DNA of 64,000 bases from Alteromonas_E sp965248545 (GCA_965248545.1 OZ252110.1:930001-994000), one strand, 5' to 3'; positions 26,425 through 34,784 are shown, counted from the stretch's first letter. Made by a program: numbers and translations. Notes: a model not told the origin generated them from the sequence alone.

Positions 26425-27329
26425 TAGTACAGCTTCCCCGCGAGCAGGACTTGAAGCCACCTTATATCTTCAGGGCCTAACCGAGCTTTTACGTGTTGAG
26501 ACTTATCATTCAATATGTCTTTATACACATGACTAATAGCCAGTTCAGTTAGATTTCTCCAATCCTCATTTTCAAGCTCAACGATGCTACCGTCCGCTAA
26601 GTTAGGGTCACTTAGCGGGTCATGCTCTTGCTCAGTTGTTCTGAGCGCGAACTCCAACTCTTTTAGAATAGGGTTAACTACTTTGAGCGTTGTAGATTCT
26701 GAAAACTGTTTCAGAACGTGTTCTTCTGCTTCCTTTGCCTGTTTCTCAATTTGTGATTTAGTAGCTTTTTCTCCAATAGGCTTCAGACCATGTTTGGCTA
26801 GCACTCCAGAGATGCTTGGAAGAAGTGCTTTCGCTGCGATACCCGCTCCAATTAACGGATTAAAAATCGCTGCAATTCCACCGACAAAAAGCATCCCATA
26901 GGTAAGTTTGCTATCTAACGAGTCAATATCATCGGCGAGCTTTTCCAATGTGCTTTTGTTTTGAGAGCTGGATTCATAAGCCATATTTCTGGCTGCATTG
27001 AGCATGTATTTCCGCAGTGTTCCCTCGTAGTGCTCGTTTGGGAAATGAAAAACTCTTCGTTTAGGTAAGTCATTAACTTCCAACACACTCGATGGGAGTG
27101 AACGCATCGTATGGAGCGAAAAACCCGCTTCGCTGGTATAGTTTGGTATCACAAAGTAGTGTTTCTCATCCCACTTAATTGATGAGCTTTCACTTCGCTC
27201 CAAAGAAACTAATACAGGCAACCCGTCTACGACATCCTTAACTATTTTCATTCCTGAATCGAATTCGCTTTTCAACGATTCGACACCAGAGCTGACTGCT
27301 TTCTTAGTTTTCTCTAAAAATTCCTTCAT
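26424..27329 (-). CDS. Protein of unknown function with a glycine-rich hydrophobic hairpin
   Basis: A 301-residue protein without signal peptide. The N-terminus is an amphipathic charged helix (FLEKTKKAVSSGVESLKSEF). A single hydrophobic, glycine-rich block lies near residues 145-175 (YGMLFVGGIAAIFNPLIGAG, then IAAKALLPSISGVLA), which could insert in a membrane as a hairpin; the rest is helical and charged. Such a layout can occur in membrane-active effectors, but no family is recognised. The gene sits 55 bases after the upstream small membrane-protein gene. Confidence 0.6.
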   Translation of the reverse strand: MKEFLEKTKKAVSSGVESLKSEFDSGMKIVKDVVDGLPVLVSLERSESSSIKWDEKHYFVIPNYTSEAGFSLHTMRSLPSSVLEVNDLPKRRVFHFPNEHYEGTLRKYMLNAARNMAYESSSQNKSTLEKLADDIDSLDSKLTYGMLFVGGIAAIFNPLIGAGIAAKALLPSISGVLAKHGLKPIGEKATKSQIEKQAKEAEEHVLKQFSESTTLKVVNPILKELEFALRTTEQEHDPLSDPNLADGSIVELENEDWRNLTELAISHVYKDILNDKSQHVKARLGPEDIRWLQVLLAGKLY

Positions 27330-27384
27330 ATACTTGCGAGTGTCAGCCCCTTCTCATTTCAGCGCTCGAAATGCCTGATTTATA

Positions 27385-27753
27385 CTAGTTCCAGTTTACA
27401 TGGCTCATCAAATCTCTGTACGAAGCCAGTGCTTTATGTAACGCCAGCTTCATTGGTTCTTTCTTTACTAGAGTCTGATTCAAAAATACTGGAAAGAGCC
27501 ACAGTAAAATGATTGCTAGCTGTGCACCCAAAGCTATAGATGCAAACTCCCTATATCCTAGAAAAAAGAAAGCTATCGCGAATGCATTAATCAGCAAAAA
27601 CGCATACATGGCGCCTTTTGCATCCTTCCGCAGTTGATCTGATATTTCAGTATCTAGCATTGTTTCTGTTTTGCTCAATGTCGTGTTTACAGCGTTTATT
27701 GTATTTAAGACTGACTTTTTCTTAACTTGATCCATGTACTCAACGAATCCCAT
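27385..27753 (-). CDS. Two-helix membrane protein of unknown function
   Basis: A protein of about 122 residues: a soluble N-terminal helix (SVLNTINAVNTTLSKTETML), then two hydrophobic helices (AMYAFLLINAFAIAFFFLGY and SIALGAQLAIILLWLFPVFL) and a basic C-terminal tail. ATG codons at 27753 and 27735 are both possible and a longer frame opens at 27801; all overlap the upstream gene. No family recognised. Confidence 0.5.
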   Translation of the reverse strand: MGFVEYMDQVKKKSVLNTINAVNTTLSKTETMLDTEISDQLRKDAKGAMYAFLLINAFAIAFFFLGYREFASIALGAQLAIILLWLFPVFLNQTLVKKEPMKLALHKALASYRDLMSHVNWN

Positions 27754-27947
27754 CCTATAAATACGGCTCCAACCGTTAAGCCTGCCAAAAACACTGTCCA
27801 TTTTTTCTCATAAATTAAAAGGCCAACATTGTTGCCCAGCCTAAGCAACAATTCAAAAAACGCTCCCAGTACGACTATGCCTGCACCGAATAAAGAGTTT
27901 TCTAGATAAGTAAATAACGGTGCTTTGAGTCTTCTTGATAATTCCAT
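27705..27947 (-). CDS. Small two-helix membrane protein
   Basis: An 80-residue protein with two hydrophobic segments (LFGAGIVVLGAFFELLLRLG and WTVFLAGLTVGAVFIGWDSL) and a basic tail (IKLRKSQS). Its 3' end overlaps the next gene by about 50 bases in another frame. There is no clear ribosome site. No family recognised. Confidence 0.45.
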   Translation of the reverse strand: MELSRRLKAPLFTYLENSLFGAGIVVLGAFFELLLRLGNNVGLLIYEKKWTVFLAGLTVGAVFIGWDSLSTWIKLRKSQS

Positions 27948-27998
27948 TGTGATTTTTTCGGCATTTAACTTAGCTTCTGCTTTATGGAGATACTCGCC

Positions 27999-28241
27999 TT
28001 ACAGCTTTTTTGAGTCACTTCGCGGAGTATCTGCATCTGGATTGAAAAAAAGATACCCAATAAATAGCAACCACATTGATATGAACACGCCCGCTCCAGT
28101 AATAATAACTCTAAGAAAAACCTCAGTGGGCGTCCCTACTACTTCGCGTGTCAATAATGAATAAAAAACGAGAACCATGATTATGGACGACGACATTAAT
28201 GCAAACTTCAAAGCTCTTCTGGGTAAAGATTTTTTATCCAT
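27999..28241 (-). CDS. Small two-helix membrane protein
   Basis: An 80-residue protein: a basic N-terminus (MDKKSLPRRALKFAL), helix 1 (MSSSIIMVLVFYSLLT), helix 2 (VIITGAGVFISMWLLFIGYLFF) and a polar tail. It is the first gene of the minus-strand group ending at 26111. No family recognised. Confidence 0.5.
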   Translation of the reverse strand: MDKKSLPRRALKFALMSSSIIMVLVFYSLLTREVVGTPTEVFLRVIITGAGVFISMWLLFIGYLFFNPDADTPRSDSKKL

Positions 28242-28262
28242 ACTTTTAAGCTAACCCTCAAT

Positions 28263-28387
28263 TGTCGGCTTTGTTGCAATAGCACCATTTGAAATCAGGT
28301 TAACAAACTACTCAATGAATGTCTGCTGGTTGTCTGTTGTTGCCAGTGCATGCGGTTTGTAGGGCAACAAAGTACGTTAAGCCGACA
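28263..28387. repeat. Short element with imperfect terminal inverted repeats
   Basis: TGTCGGCTTTGTTGCA at 28263-28278 recurs inverted at 28364-28387 as TGTCGGCTT, eight extra bases, then TTTGTTGC. The GGCTTTGTTG end resembles terminal repeats of IS5-family (IS903-like) elements. With no coding capacity, it may be a MITE or an IS relic; this is inference. Confidence 0.3.
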
Positions 28388-28531
28388 TCGAAGCGAACAA
28401 ATGCCTAAGTCAGTTTTACGCGCATAGCAGTCGGTGAAATGATTTTGCTTTTTCGGTATTAGCTTTGGTCAAAAGTAGCATGTACCAAGCATTGAGGAAT
28501 ACAGGTTTTGAATTTTGAGTTAGCAGTTGTG

Positions 28532-29203
28532 TTAACGTTTTATGTTTTCGTTGAACTCAAAGACACTATCACCTGAACCCGTGATTACGGTTGCGCCAGA
28601 TTTATCATCAGTCGTTAACTCGTATGTTTTCGCACCATTAGAAAAATAGCTAAGAACATCTCCATTTTGTTTAACGCCTTGGAATTGTACTGTGAAACCA
28701 TTATTGATTAAGCCTGCGGCCATTCTTGAAAATGTTGCGCAGAGCACACCAAAACGATCCGCAAACTTACATTGGTCAGAGGTATATTTGCCATCTATTT
28801 CAATTGAAGTTGCATCGTAATTACCAATTTCTTGGATAGACATGTTGGTTAACTTTTCAGCTATACAAAGATTCTTTTGGCCCTTGTTGACCATAATATA
28901 TCCGTAATTTTTAGAGAAGTGATAGGATAGAATGAAAGAGTGCGCACCATGCATTGTAGTCTCTATAAATTTTAAGCCTCCCATTGATTTAGTCCCCTCA
29001 TTTGCCCCTACAGCTGTCCAAAACCTAGGATCACTTCCGACACAGCCTTTTTTCCCATCATAAATAGATTCTTCAATGCTCGCAGGAAAATTGGGGAAGC
29101 GTAATGAATTTTTAGACTGTGCCATTGAGCTAAAACTCAACACCAAAAGACAAAGCCCTAATGTCAAGCTGGTTAAAAAAGTACGAAGGTCGGTATTACC
29201 CAT
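28532..29203 (-). CDS. Exported four-cysteine family protein, paralog A
   Basis: First of four related exported proteins in this region, about 223 residues. The ATG at 29203 is chosen because GGAG lies seven bases upstream; a signal peptide follows (TLGLCLLVLSFSSMAQS). The mature start LRFPNFPASIEES, the GC-x3-DPR motif, ANEGTKSMGG, LCIAEKL, a C-x9-C pair (CKFADRFGVLC) and the C-terminal YELTTDDKSGATVITGSG are shared with the genes at 31034, 31689 and 32336. The four conserved cysteines probably form disulfides in the periplasm or outside. No known domain is recognised and function is unknown. It is separated from the other three by two plus-strand genes. Confidence 0.75.
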   Translation of the reverse strand: MGNTDLRTFLTSLTLGLCLLVLSFSSMAQSKNSLRFPNFPASIEESIYDGKKGCVGSDPRFWTAVGANEGTKSMGGLKFIETTMHGAHSFILSYHFSKNYGYIMVNKGQKNLCIAEKLTNMSIQEIGNYDATSIEIDGKYTSDQCKFADRFGVLCATFSRMAAGLINNGFTVQFQGVKQNGDVLSYFSNGAKTYELTTDDKSGATVITGSGDSVFEFNENIKR

Positions 29204-29572
29204 ATAAAACTCCATGCATCACTTAACAGAGACAGATTTTGTTCAGTCTTCCAGTAAACAACGTTAATGTTAACCTCTTCTAGAGACCCACTTTCATTAT
29301 TGACCTAATAAATCCTAGTCTACTCCTGATTTGTGTTTAGGAACATTGGGTCTATCCAAACTAAATTGACAATTCGAGCAAAAAAATTCAACACCTCAAC
29401 ATCGTATGTGAGGTATATCAATGCGCCAGTAGAAATTTAGCGTTGCTCAAACATCCCTACTTTAAACGTCAGGAGATGAAAACTGAAAGATAACATTCTA
29501 TGCTAAGAAAGCGACTTACGGTGATGCACTTCGTGAGAGCATATCTTAAATGAGTAAGGAGACTTAACCGAC
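29204..29572. other. Divergent intergenic region without a recognisable gene
   Basis: This AT-rich stretch separates paralog A from the FGE-fold gene and must hold both promoters. I see no open frame of note, no RNA gene and no clear repeat. AAGGAGAC near 29560 is the ribosome site of the plus-strand gene. Confidence 0.5.
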
Positions 29573-30523
29573 ATGTTAGCTACTCTAAAAGGCCACTTTT
29601 ATAATCTTCTTATTATCGTCGCTATTGCCGTTCCCGCTTATTTCATCGTTGAGTTTGTAAAACAACTAATGAAACCAACTATAAAGACTGTTAGCACAAA
29701 ACCCGGTACCGTTTTTACCGACTGTAAGGATTGCCCTGAGATGATTATAGTCCCTAAAGGCCAGTTCAAACGTACAGATATAAAAGACAACATATTTTCA
29801 AACAAAGATGAAACGTTGGTCACGCTTAAAAGGAATTTTGCGGTGGGCCGATATGAAATTACCATTGGTCAATTTGCGTCATTTGTGCAAGACAGTGGAT
29901 ACCGGGTTGAAAATGAATGTTCAGTTGCAAGCAATAATGGCCGATTAAAAAAAGAAACTCATTTCAGTTGGAAACGTCCCGATCAACAGGTTAAAGATAA
30001 TCACCCCGTGACCTGTATCACTGTCGCAGACGCTTCGGCATATACAGATTGGTTGAGTAAACAAACTGGAAAGTTTTATCGTCTATTGACAGAGGCAGAG
30101 TGGGAATACGTAGCAAGAGCCGGCCATACAGGGCCAACTATTCATGGCTATTCGGAAACAAACGTATGCTTGTATGGCAATATTGCGGGAAATGAAACGG
30201 GTATCCCATACAAGAACACGTCCTGTTCAGATAATTATGTGAAATTGTCTCCAGTAGGCAGTTTCCGGCCAAACGATTTTGGTGTTTATGACATGCTCGG
30301 AAATGTCTGGGAACACGTTGCCGACTGCTTTGATGAAAGTTATCCTGGGATGCCATCCGATGGTTCTGCTTTCGGAATTGAGAGCAAGTGCATCAAGCAC
30401 ATTAGAAGGGGTAACGCATGGAATGGAAGTTATTCAAGTGCTCGGGGCGTGAGTGACTATAATGAGCGCGTGAACTATTCAGGATTTCGCGTAGCCAGGT
30501 CGGTTTCTCAAAACCTGATATAA
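29573..30523 (+). CDS. Membrane-anchored FGE/SUMF1-fold protein lacking the catalytic cysteines
   Basis: A 316-residue protein with an N-terminal signal anchor (NLLIIVAIAVPAYFIVEFV) and an extracytoplasmic formylglycine-generating-enzyme (FGE-sulfatase) fold: EMIIVPKGQFKRTD, FAVGRYEITIGQFASFV, HPVTCITVADASAYTDWLS, RLLTEAEWEYVARAG, FGVYDMLGNVWEHVADCF, IRRGNAWNGSY and SGFRVARS. The cysteine pair of true FGE in the last block is absent, so it should not make formylglycine; such domains often bind ligands or act in other systems. It interrupts the four-cysteine paralog family on the opposite strand. The AAGGAG upstream of the ATG supports the start. Confidence 0.8.
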   Translation: MLATLKGHFYNLLIIVAIAVPAYFIVEFVKQLMKPTIKTVSTKPGTVFTDCKDCPEMIIVPKGQFKRTDIKDNIFSNKDETLVTLKRNFAVGRYEITIGQFASFVQDSGYRVENECSVASNNGRLKKETHFSWKRPDQQVKDNHPVTCITVADASAYTDWLSKQTGKFYRLLTEAEWEYVARAGHTGPTIHGYSETNVCLYGNIAGNETGIPYKNTSCSDNYVKLSPVGSFRPNDFGVYDMLGNVWEHVADCFDESYPGMPSDGSAFGIESKCIKHIRRGNAWNGSYSSARGVSDYNERVNYSGFRVARSVSQNLI

Positions 30524-30673
30524 AATTTATCCCATTAGAAGATAAATAACGACATAGCCAGTCTTACATGAGCTCTATGCAAGACAATACTCATTATTCA
30601 ACTTCATGTATGTAGTTGATTTATTGAGCCTAAGGAACTGGCTCAGCCTGAGGTGACTTTCAAGGTGCAATAC

Positions 30674-31018
30674 ATGCGGAAAACTTGTGATGGTTGTGGT
30701 GAGACATTCAAGGATGAACGTTTACGAGTTCAGCTCAATGACGTCTTTCAACGCGACTTCCTGAAAGCCCTTAAGGAGATGATAGAACAAAGCCCCGAAG
30801 TAAAATCGTGTAAAAGTAATGCAGGACCACAGTTCGTTCAAACGCATATCTGGCTGTATCAACGTTATAATGGCAAGGTGTTGATTGAATATCTGCTCGA
30901 ACGGCCAAGGTATGAACGATTACTAAAGCAATTTGATAATGATAGCGAAGCGGTCAAAGCTCACTACGTTGAATGTATTAAGCAGAAGTTGGCAACAACA
31001 CTCAAAGGAAAAGTCTAA
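30674..31018 (+). CDS. Small CxxC protein of unknown function
   Basis: A 114-residue soluble protein from the ATG at 30674, with AAGGTG eight bases upstream; a GTG seven codons earlier is possible. Near the N-terminus a CDGCGETF motif suggests one zinc-ribbon half, and a third cysteine occurs at KSCKS. The rest is helical and charged. It follows the FGE-fold gene by 150 bases on the same strand and converges on paralog B. No family recognised. Confidence 0.5.
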   Translation: MRKTCDGCGETFKDERLRVQLNDVFQRDFLKALKEMIEQSPEVKSCKSNAGPQFVQTHIWLYQRYNGKVLIEYLLERPRYERLLKQFDNDSEAVKAHYVECIKQKLATTLKGKV

Positions 31019-31033
31019 CTACTCTTTACAGGT

Positions 31034-31687
31034 TCACGGTGACACTGGAACAGTGTGAAATACGAATGCACTTGTACCATTTCCGGTAATGACGGTAGCC
31101 CCCGTTTTTGCATGTGTCGTTAAACGGTAAGCTTTGTTTTCGCCTGATAAGAACGTATCAATATGGCCTTTTTCATTGATGGCCTGAAAATCGATTGTAA
31201 AGCCTCTCGACAACAGCGCACCAGAAAGACGAGAAAACGAGCCGCAGGTATCGGTGTATCTTGGCGTAAAATTACATTCTTCTTTTGAATATGATTTGTT
31301 AGCGGCCAAAACTTGAAAATTACCCGCCTTTTTCCAGCTGTAGTGGCTTAGTTTTTCCGAAACACAAAGCTCGCCATCCGCTTTATCACTCAAGTTGTAG
31401 CCATAATCTTTATCTTTGTGATACACCACTACCATCGCATGAACGCCATCTTTAGGCGTCTGTACTATTGGCAATGTAGCAAACGTTTTTGTTCCCTCAT
31501 TTGCGTTTATCGCCGTAATGACTCTTGGGTCATTTTGCAAACAACCCTTACTGCCTTTATACATTGATACTTCAAAGCTGGCTGGGAAATTGGGGAAGCG
31601 AAGTTCTTTGGCGTGCACTGAAAATACAGAGAAGCAAAGTATTAGGGATACAAAATGAGTCTTAACCAACATGGTGTTCACTTTCAT
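31034..31687 (-). CDS. Exported four-cysteine family protein, paralog B
   Basis: About 217 residues, starting at the ATG at 31687, one base after the preceding stop, with GGTGG six bases upstream. The signal peptide is VSLILCFSVFSVHA. The mature protein shows the family motifs LRFPNFPASFEVS, GCLQNDPR, NANEGTKTF, LCVSEKL, C-x9-C (CNFTPRYTDTC) and YRLTTHAKTGATVITGNG. It is the last gene of the D-C-B minus-strand run. Function unknown. Confidence 0.75.
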   Translation of the reverse strand: MKVNTMLVKTHFVSLILCFSVFSVHAKELRFPNFPASFEVSMYKGSKGCLQNDPRVITAINANEGTKTFATLPIVQTPKDGVHAMVVVYHKDKDYGYNLSDKADGELCVSEKLSHYSWKKAGNFQVLAANKSYSKEECNFTPRYTDTCGSFSRLSGALLSRGFTIDFQAINEKGHIDTFLSGENKAYRLTTHAKTGATVITGNGTSAFVFHTVPVSP

Positions 31688-31688
31688 G

Positions 31689-32330
31689 CTAATCCACCAT
31701 CTTAAACTCACGCTCTGCAACACCTGTCACAACCGTGGCTCCATGTTTTGCATGAGTCGTGAGATAATAGGATTTACCATTTCCGCTCATGAGTGTTTTG
31801 AAATTACCGTCAACCAGTCTGCCTTGATAAACCAACCGAAAACCATTTTTCGTTAACCCTTTTACCACCTTGGCAAAAGCACCACATATCTGACCATAAC
31901 GTTTTGTGAAACCACACTGGTTCGCAGAATATTGAGTATCTTCGGCAATCGATAAGGCTTCGTCAGAAAGTTGCTCATTGAGTTGCATGCCGAGGAGTTT
32001 GTCCGACACGCACAAATTATCATCGCCTTTGAATGACAGAGTAATTCCGTGACTTTCTCCAAAATACACTATCAGGTTATGACCTCCGTCTTCGTGCGTT
32101 TGCATAAGGTTCAAGCCACCGATAGATTTTAAGCCTTCATTCGTTGCTATCGCGACTGTCGCTCTCGGGTCATTTATCACACAGCCTCTTTCACCATGGC
32201 GAGTTGATTCCTCAAAGCTGGCAGGAAAGTTAGGGAAGCGTAGCTCTTTGGCGATAGTGGTAGTAGTTGCTGACGCAAGTATGAATGCAATGCACGATAG
32301 AAATAAGCTTGTCAGGTTTAGCACTTGCAT
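31689..32330 (-). CDS. Exported four-cysteine family protein, paralog C
   Basis: About 213 residues from the ATG at 32330, with AAGGA nine bases upstream overlapping the end of paralog D. The signal peptide (TSLFLSCIAFILASA) is followed by LRFPNFPASFEES, GCVINDPR, TNEGLKSIGG, LCVSDKL, C-x9-C (CGFTKRYGQIC) and YYLTTHAKHGATVVTG. It is five bases from paralog D and one from paralog B, so the three are one transcription unit. Function unknown. Confidence 0.75.
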   Translation of the reverse strand: MQVLNLTSLFLSCIAFILASATTTTIAKELRFPNFPASFEESTRHGERGCVINDPRATVAIATNEGLKSIGGLNLMQTHEDGGHNLIVYFGESHGITLSFKGDDNLCVSDKLLGMQLNEQLSDEALSIAEDTQYSANQCGFTKRYGQICGAFAKVVKGLTKNGFRLVYQGRLVDGNFKTLMSGNGKSYYLTTHAKHGATVVTGVAEREFKMVD

Positions 32331-32335
32331 ATCAC

Positions 32336-32977
32336 TCAATCCTTGTCGTTATCCGAAAATACAAACTCACCTTTTCCTGCTCCGGTGAAAATCGTTGCGC
32401 CCGTGTCTTTGTGGGTAGTCAATATCCAGCTTTGGCCTGTTCCTGACATCATAGTCATGGTGTGACCGTTTTCATTAACCGCTTGCCAGTCGGGGCTGTA
32501 TCCACCTTTTTCAAGTCTTTCGATAAGTTGTTGAAGTGTACCGCAGAGATTTATCACTTGGGGCGCAAAGGTGCAGTCTTCTGGCTCAATTGGTTTTTGG
32601 TGTGACAGGTCGCGACGAATATTCTTGTTTAACTTTAAATTAGCTATTTTTTGGTTGATGCAGAGTTCACCATTGCCGTAGCTCTTCATCATCCATCCAT
32701 AGTTTTTATCCATGCTGAAAAATATGCTGGTGATAAACACACCATCTTCTCGCGTTTGAATTATTGGGTGAGCACCAATATGCTCAAGACCTTCATTTTT
32801 GGAAATGGCAAACACCATTCGAGCATCGTCTGAACTGCAACCGCTACTACCCTGAAAAGTTGATTCCTCAAAGTTGGCTGGAAAAGAAGGAAATACCAGA
32901 TTTTGTTTCGCCAGCGCATTGGCACAAAAGGCGATACCCAAAACTGCAAACAGGCTATATTTGACTAATCGTCTCAT
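32336..32977 (-). CDS. Exported four-cysteine family protein, paralog D
   Basis: About 213 residues from the ATG at 32977 (MRRLVKYSLF); a GTG five codons earlier is possible. The signal peptide ends FCANALA. This is the most diverged member: LVFPSFPANFEES, GCSSDDAR, KNEGLEHIG, LCINQKI, C-x9-C (CTFAPQVINLC) and WILTTHKDTGATIFTGAG. It heads the D-C-B operon. Function unknown. Confidence 0.72.
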   Translation of the reverse strand: MRRLVKYSLFAVLGIAFCANALAKQNLVFPSFPANFEESTFQGSSGCSSDDARMVFAISKNEGLEHIGAHPIIQTREDGVFITSIFFSMDKNYGWMMKSYGNGELCINQKIANLKLNKNIRRDLSHQKPIEPEDCTFAPQVINLCGTLQQLIERLEKGGYSPDWQAVNENGHTMTMMSGTGQSWILTTHKDTGATIFTGAGKGEFVFSDNDKD

Positions 32978-33151
32978 CAATCTCAACCGCACTGCTTATA
33001 TCCTTTTTGTTGGTCAGCTTTTTGTTTATTTTGTGTTCAACCAGGTACAAAAGCAATCTTCAATCTGTTTTTGACTGAGTTCTGGTATTTTTTGCTCAAA
33101 ATATTTAGGGGGAATTAACTTGTAGAATATCGAGTTTTGAACCAGTTAGAT

Positions 33152-33541
33152 TTATCGCACTTTCTTTACAAGGTCGAATTTGGCTAAGATTTCTTTTTCG
33201 AACTGGGCATAGTCATTGACGTCCACCAAAAACTTGCCGTCACCTTCTTCTTGGAATGCTATCTTACGCTCACCAAAAAAAACATACAATTGACTCGCAT
33301 CGTTAGGTGATACGACTAATTCTACTGTCTTAGATTGGCTGTTATTCTCTCTATCGAGTTTCCATTTGACGAGAAAACTGACAGAGAAGCTAATTGCAGA
33401 TAATCCAAACAGAACTGATACTACAATCCAATCGGCTTCTTTTTGAGCCAATAGACCCAACCCGACAATAAAGGTCATAGTGCCACTAAGCAGGGTGCGC
33501 CGGTATGCTCCTTGATGATGAGGTGAAACTTTTTTGGACAT
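33152..33541 (-). CDS. Two-helix membrane protein with C-terminal soluble domain
   Basis: About 129 residues. A short polar N-terminus precedes two helices (TLLSGTMTFIVGLGLLA and WIVVSVLFGLSAISFSVSFLV), then about 65 soluble residues (VELVVSPNDASQLYVFFGER to FDLVKKVR). The ATG at 33541 is chosen; a TTG two codons earlier is possible. It follows the S41 peptidase gene by 46 bases on the same strand and may belong with it. No family recognised. Confidence 0.55.
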   Translation of the reverse strand: MSKKVSPHHQGAYRRTLLSGTMTFIVGLGLLAQKEADWIVVSVLFGLSAISFSVSFLVKWKLDRENNSQSKTVELVVSPNDASQLYVFFGERKIAFQEEGDGKFLVDVNDYAQFEKEILAKFDLVKKVR

Positions 33542-33587
33542 GGTCAATGGCGCTCGCGAAGCCTAGGGTTTGGTATTGCTCACTACC

Positions 33588-34784
33588 TTATCGGATATGC
33601 TGAAAAGCACAAATCAATTCCAATCCTCCCTTTTCAAAAGCATTGACTTTAGCGCTTCTATTTTGAATCGGGTCGTATATGTCGACCATAATGCTCTTAT
33701 CAATATCACGTTCTGTACATAGAACAATCTTTGCAACATTGGTCGAATCACTCACCTGCTGTTCTGGCGTCAATTGTCGTGATATTTCTAAATGCTCGAT
33801 GTTTTCTTCCACACTGTTAACAATAATGTCGGGGACTACGCCGACATCCTGATAGCTAGTACCATCGGGGTAAAAGAGTTTCCCGGCGGTGATTAAAAGA
33901 TGACTATTGCCGCCCGTGATGTGACTAATGTCTTTGTGCACTTGCCCCATCGCCTTGCCTTTTGATTGTTTGCCGACAATTTTGGCGCGCCCCAACTGTT
34001 GTAAAGTGCCGGCCAAAAGCTCAGCTGATGAGGCCGTTTGTTCACTGATTAAAATCGTTATCGGTAAATCAGTAATTTGAGGAAGCTCGCCTTCTATAGT
34101 TTTTACAGAGATTTCAGGCTTCCCTACAACCCTCTGCTCGATTTCACCTATGACCTGTTGGCTAGTGAGCAAATCAATAAAGTCATATGTCGTGTTAACG
34201 TCCCCGCCTGAATTTCGTCTAACATCAAGAATGATGTGTTGAATCGGGCTACTCGGCTCATTCAATACGGCCTTCAAAAACTCTTGGAATTTGCGAGTGG
34301 TAATCTCACTGTCTATCTTGTCGAAATTAAAAAGTGCGATGGTTTTATCCAGAACAATAACGTAACTTTTAAAGCGCTCCCGCTCTTCTGACTCTATATC
34401 CGATGCGGAAAAGTATTTGGTGTAAGGGTCAAGTGTTGCCAATATCTCATCAATGGTTTCTTCAAAAAGCATGACGATCTGCTCATCTGAGCTCAGCAAC
34501 TGTTTGCTTACCTTCGTGGCGAAATATCCTAAATCAAAACCGTTGACTAATGTATCAGTCTGGTGAACAGAGAAGTGTTCATGAGCAATTACATTCATGA
34601 TTGAACGAAACGTCGAATACTCCTTTAGTAGTCTCGCTCTCTGTTCTTCAGATATTTGACGGGATATTTCAATAGGTAAATTATCCCATTGCTCGCCAGT
34701 TGATGAGTCACGTGTATTGAAGAAATACAGAATACCCAGTGCAAAGCAGATAAATATTAGAAGTCGTTTGTGCTGATTGCTCAT
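33588..34784 (-). CDS. S41-family (C-terminal processing) peptidase, membrane-anchored
   Basis: A 398-residue protein with an N-terminal hydrophobic anchor (LLIFICFALGILYFF) and an S41 serine protease domain. The catalytic serine lies in EQTASSAELLAG (Ser252 or Ser253) and the lysine in GKQSKGKAMGQ near residue 277. IILDVRRNSGGD is the usual S41 strand-turn. A PDZ domain is not evident between the N-terminal helical part and the protease core, unlike classic CtpA/Prc. It should act in the periplasm; the substrate is unknown. The gene lies next to the four-cysteine family region, which may be coincidence. Confidence 0.8.
   Translation of the reverse strand: MSNQHKRLLIFICFALGILYFFNTRDSSTGEQWDNLPIEISRQISEEQRARLLKEYSTFRSIMNVIAHEHFSVHQTDTLVNGFDLGYFATKVSKQLLSSDEQIVMLFEETIDEILATLDPYTKYFSASDIESEERERFKSYVIVLDKTIALFNFDKIDSEITTRKFQEFLKAVLNEPSSPIQHIILDVRRNSGGDVNTTYDFIDLLTSQQVIGEIEQRVVGKPEISVKTIEGELPQITDLPITILISEQTASSAELLAGTLQQLGRAKIVGKQSKGKAMGQVHKDISHITGGNSHLLITAGKLFYPDGTSYQDVGVVPDIIVNSVEENIEHLEISRQLTPEQQVSDSTNVAKIVLCTERDIDKSIMVDIYDPIQNRSAKVNAFEKGGLELICAFQHIR

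Noticed and set aside
28295..28382. Integron attC site (GGTTAAC to GTTAAGC)
   Set aside because: The outer boxes nearly match, but the inner L boxes do not pair and no integrase or cassette series with further attC sites is seen.
29573..30523. A true formylglycine-generating enzyme
   Set aside because: The paired active-site cysteines are missing and no sulfatase gene is nearby.
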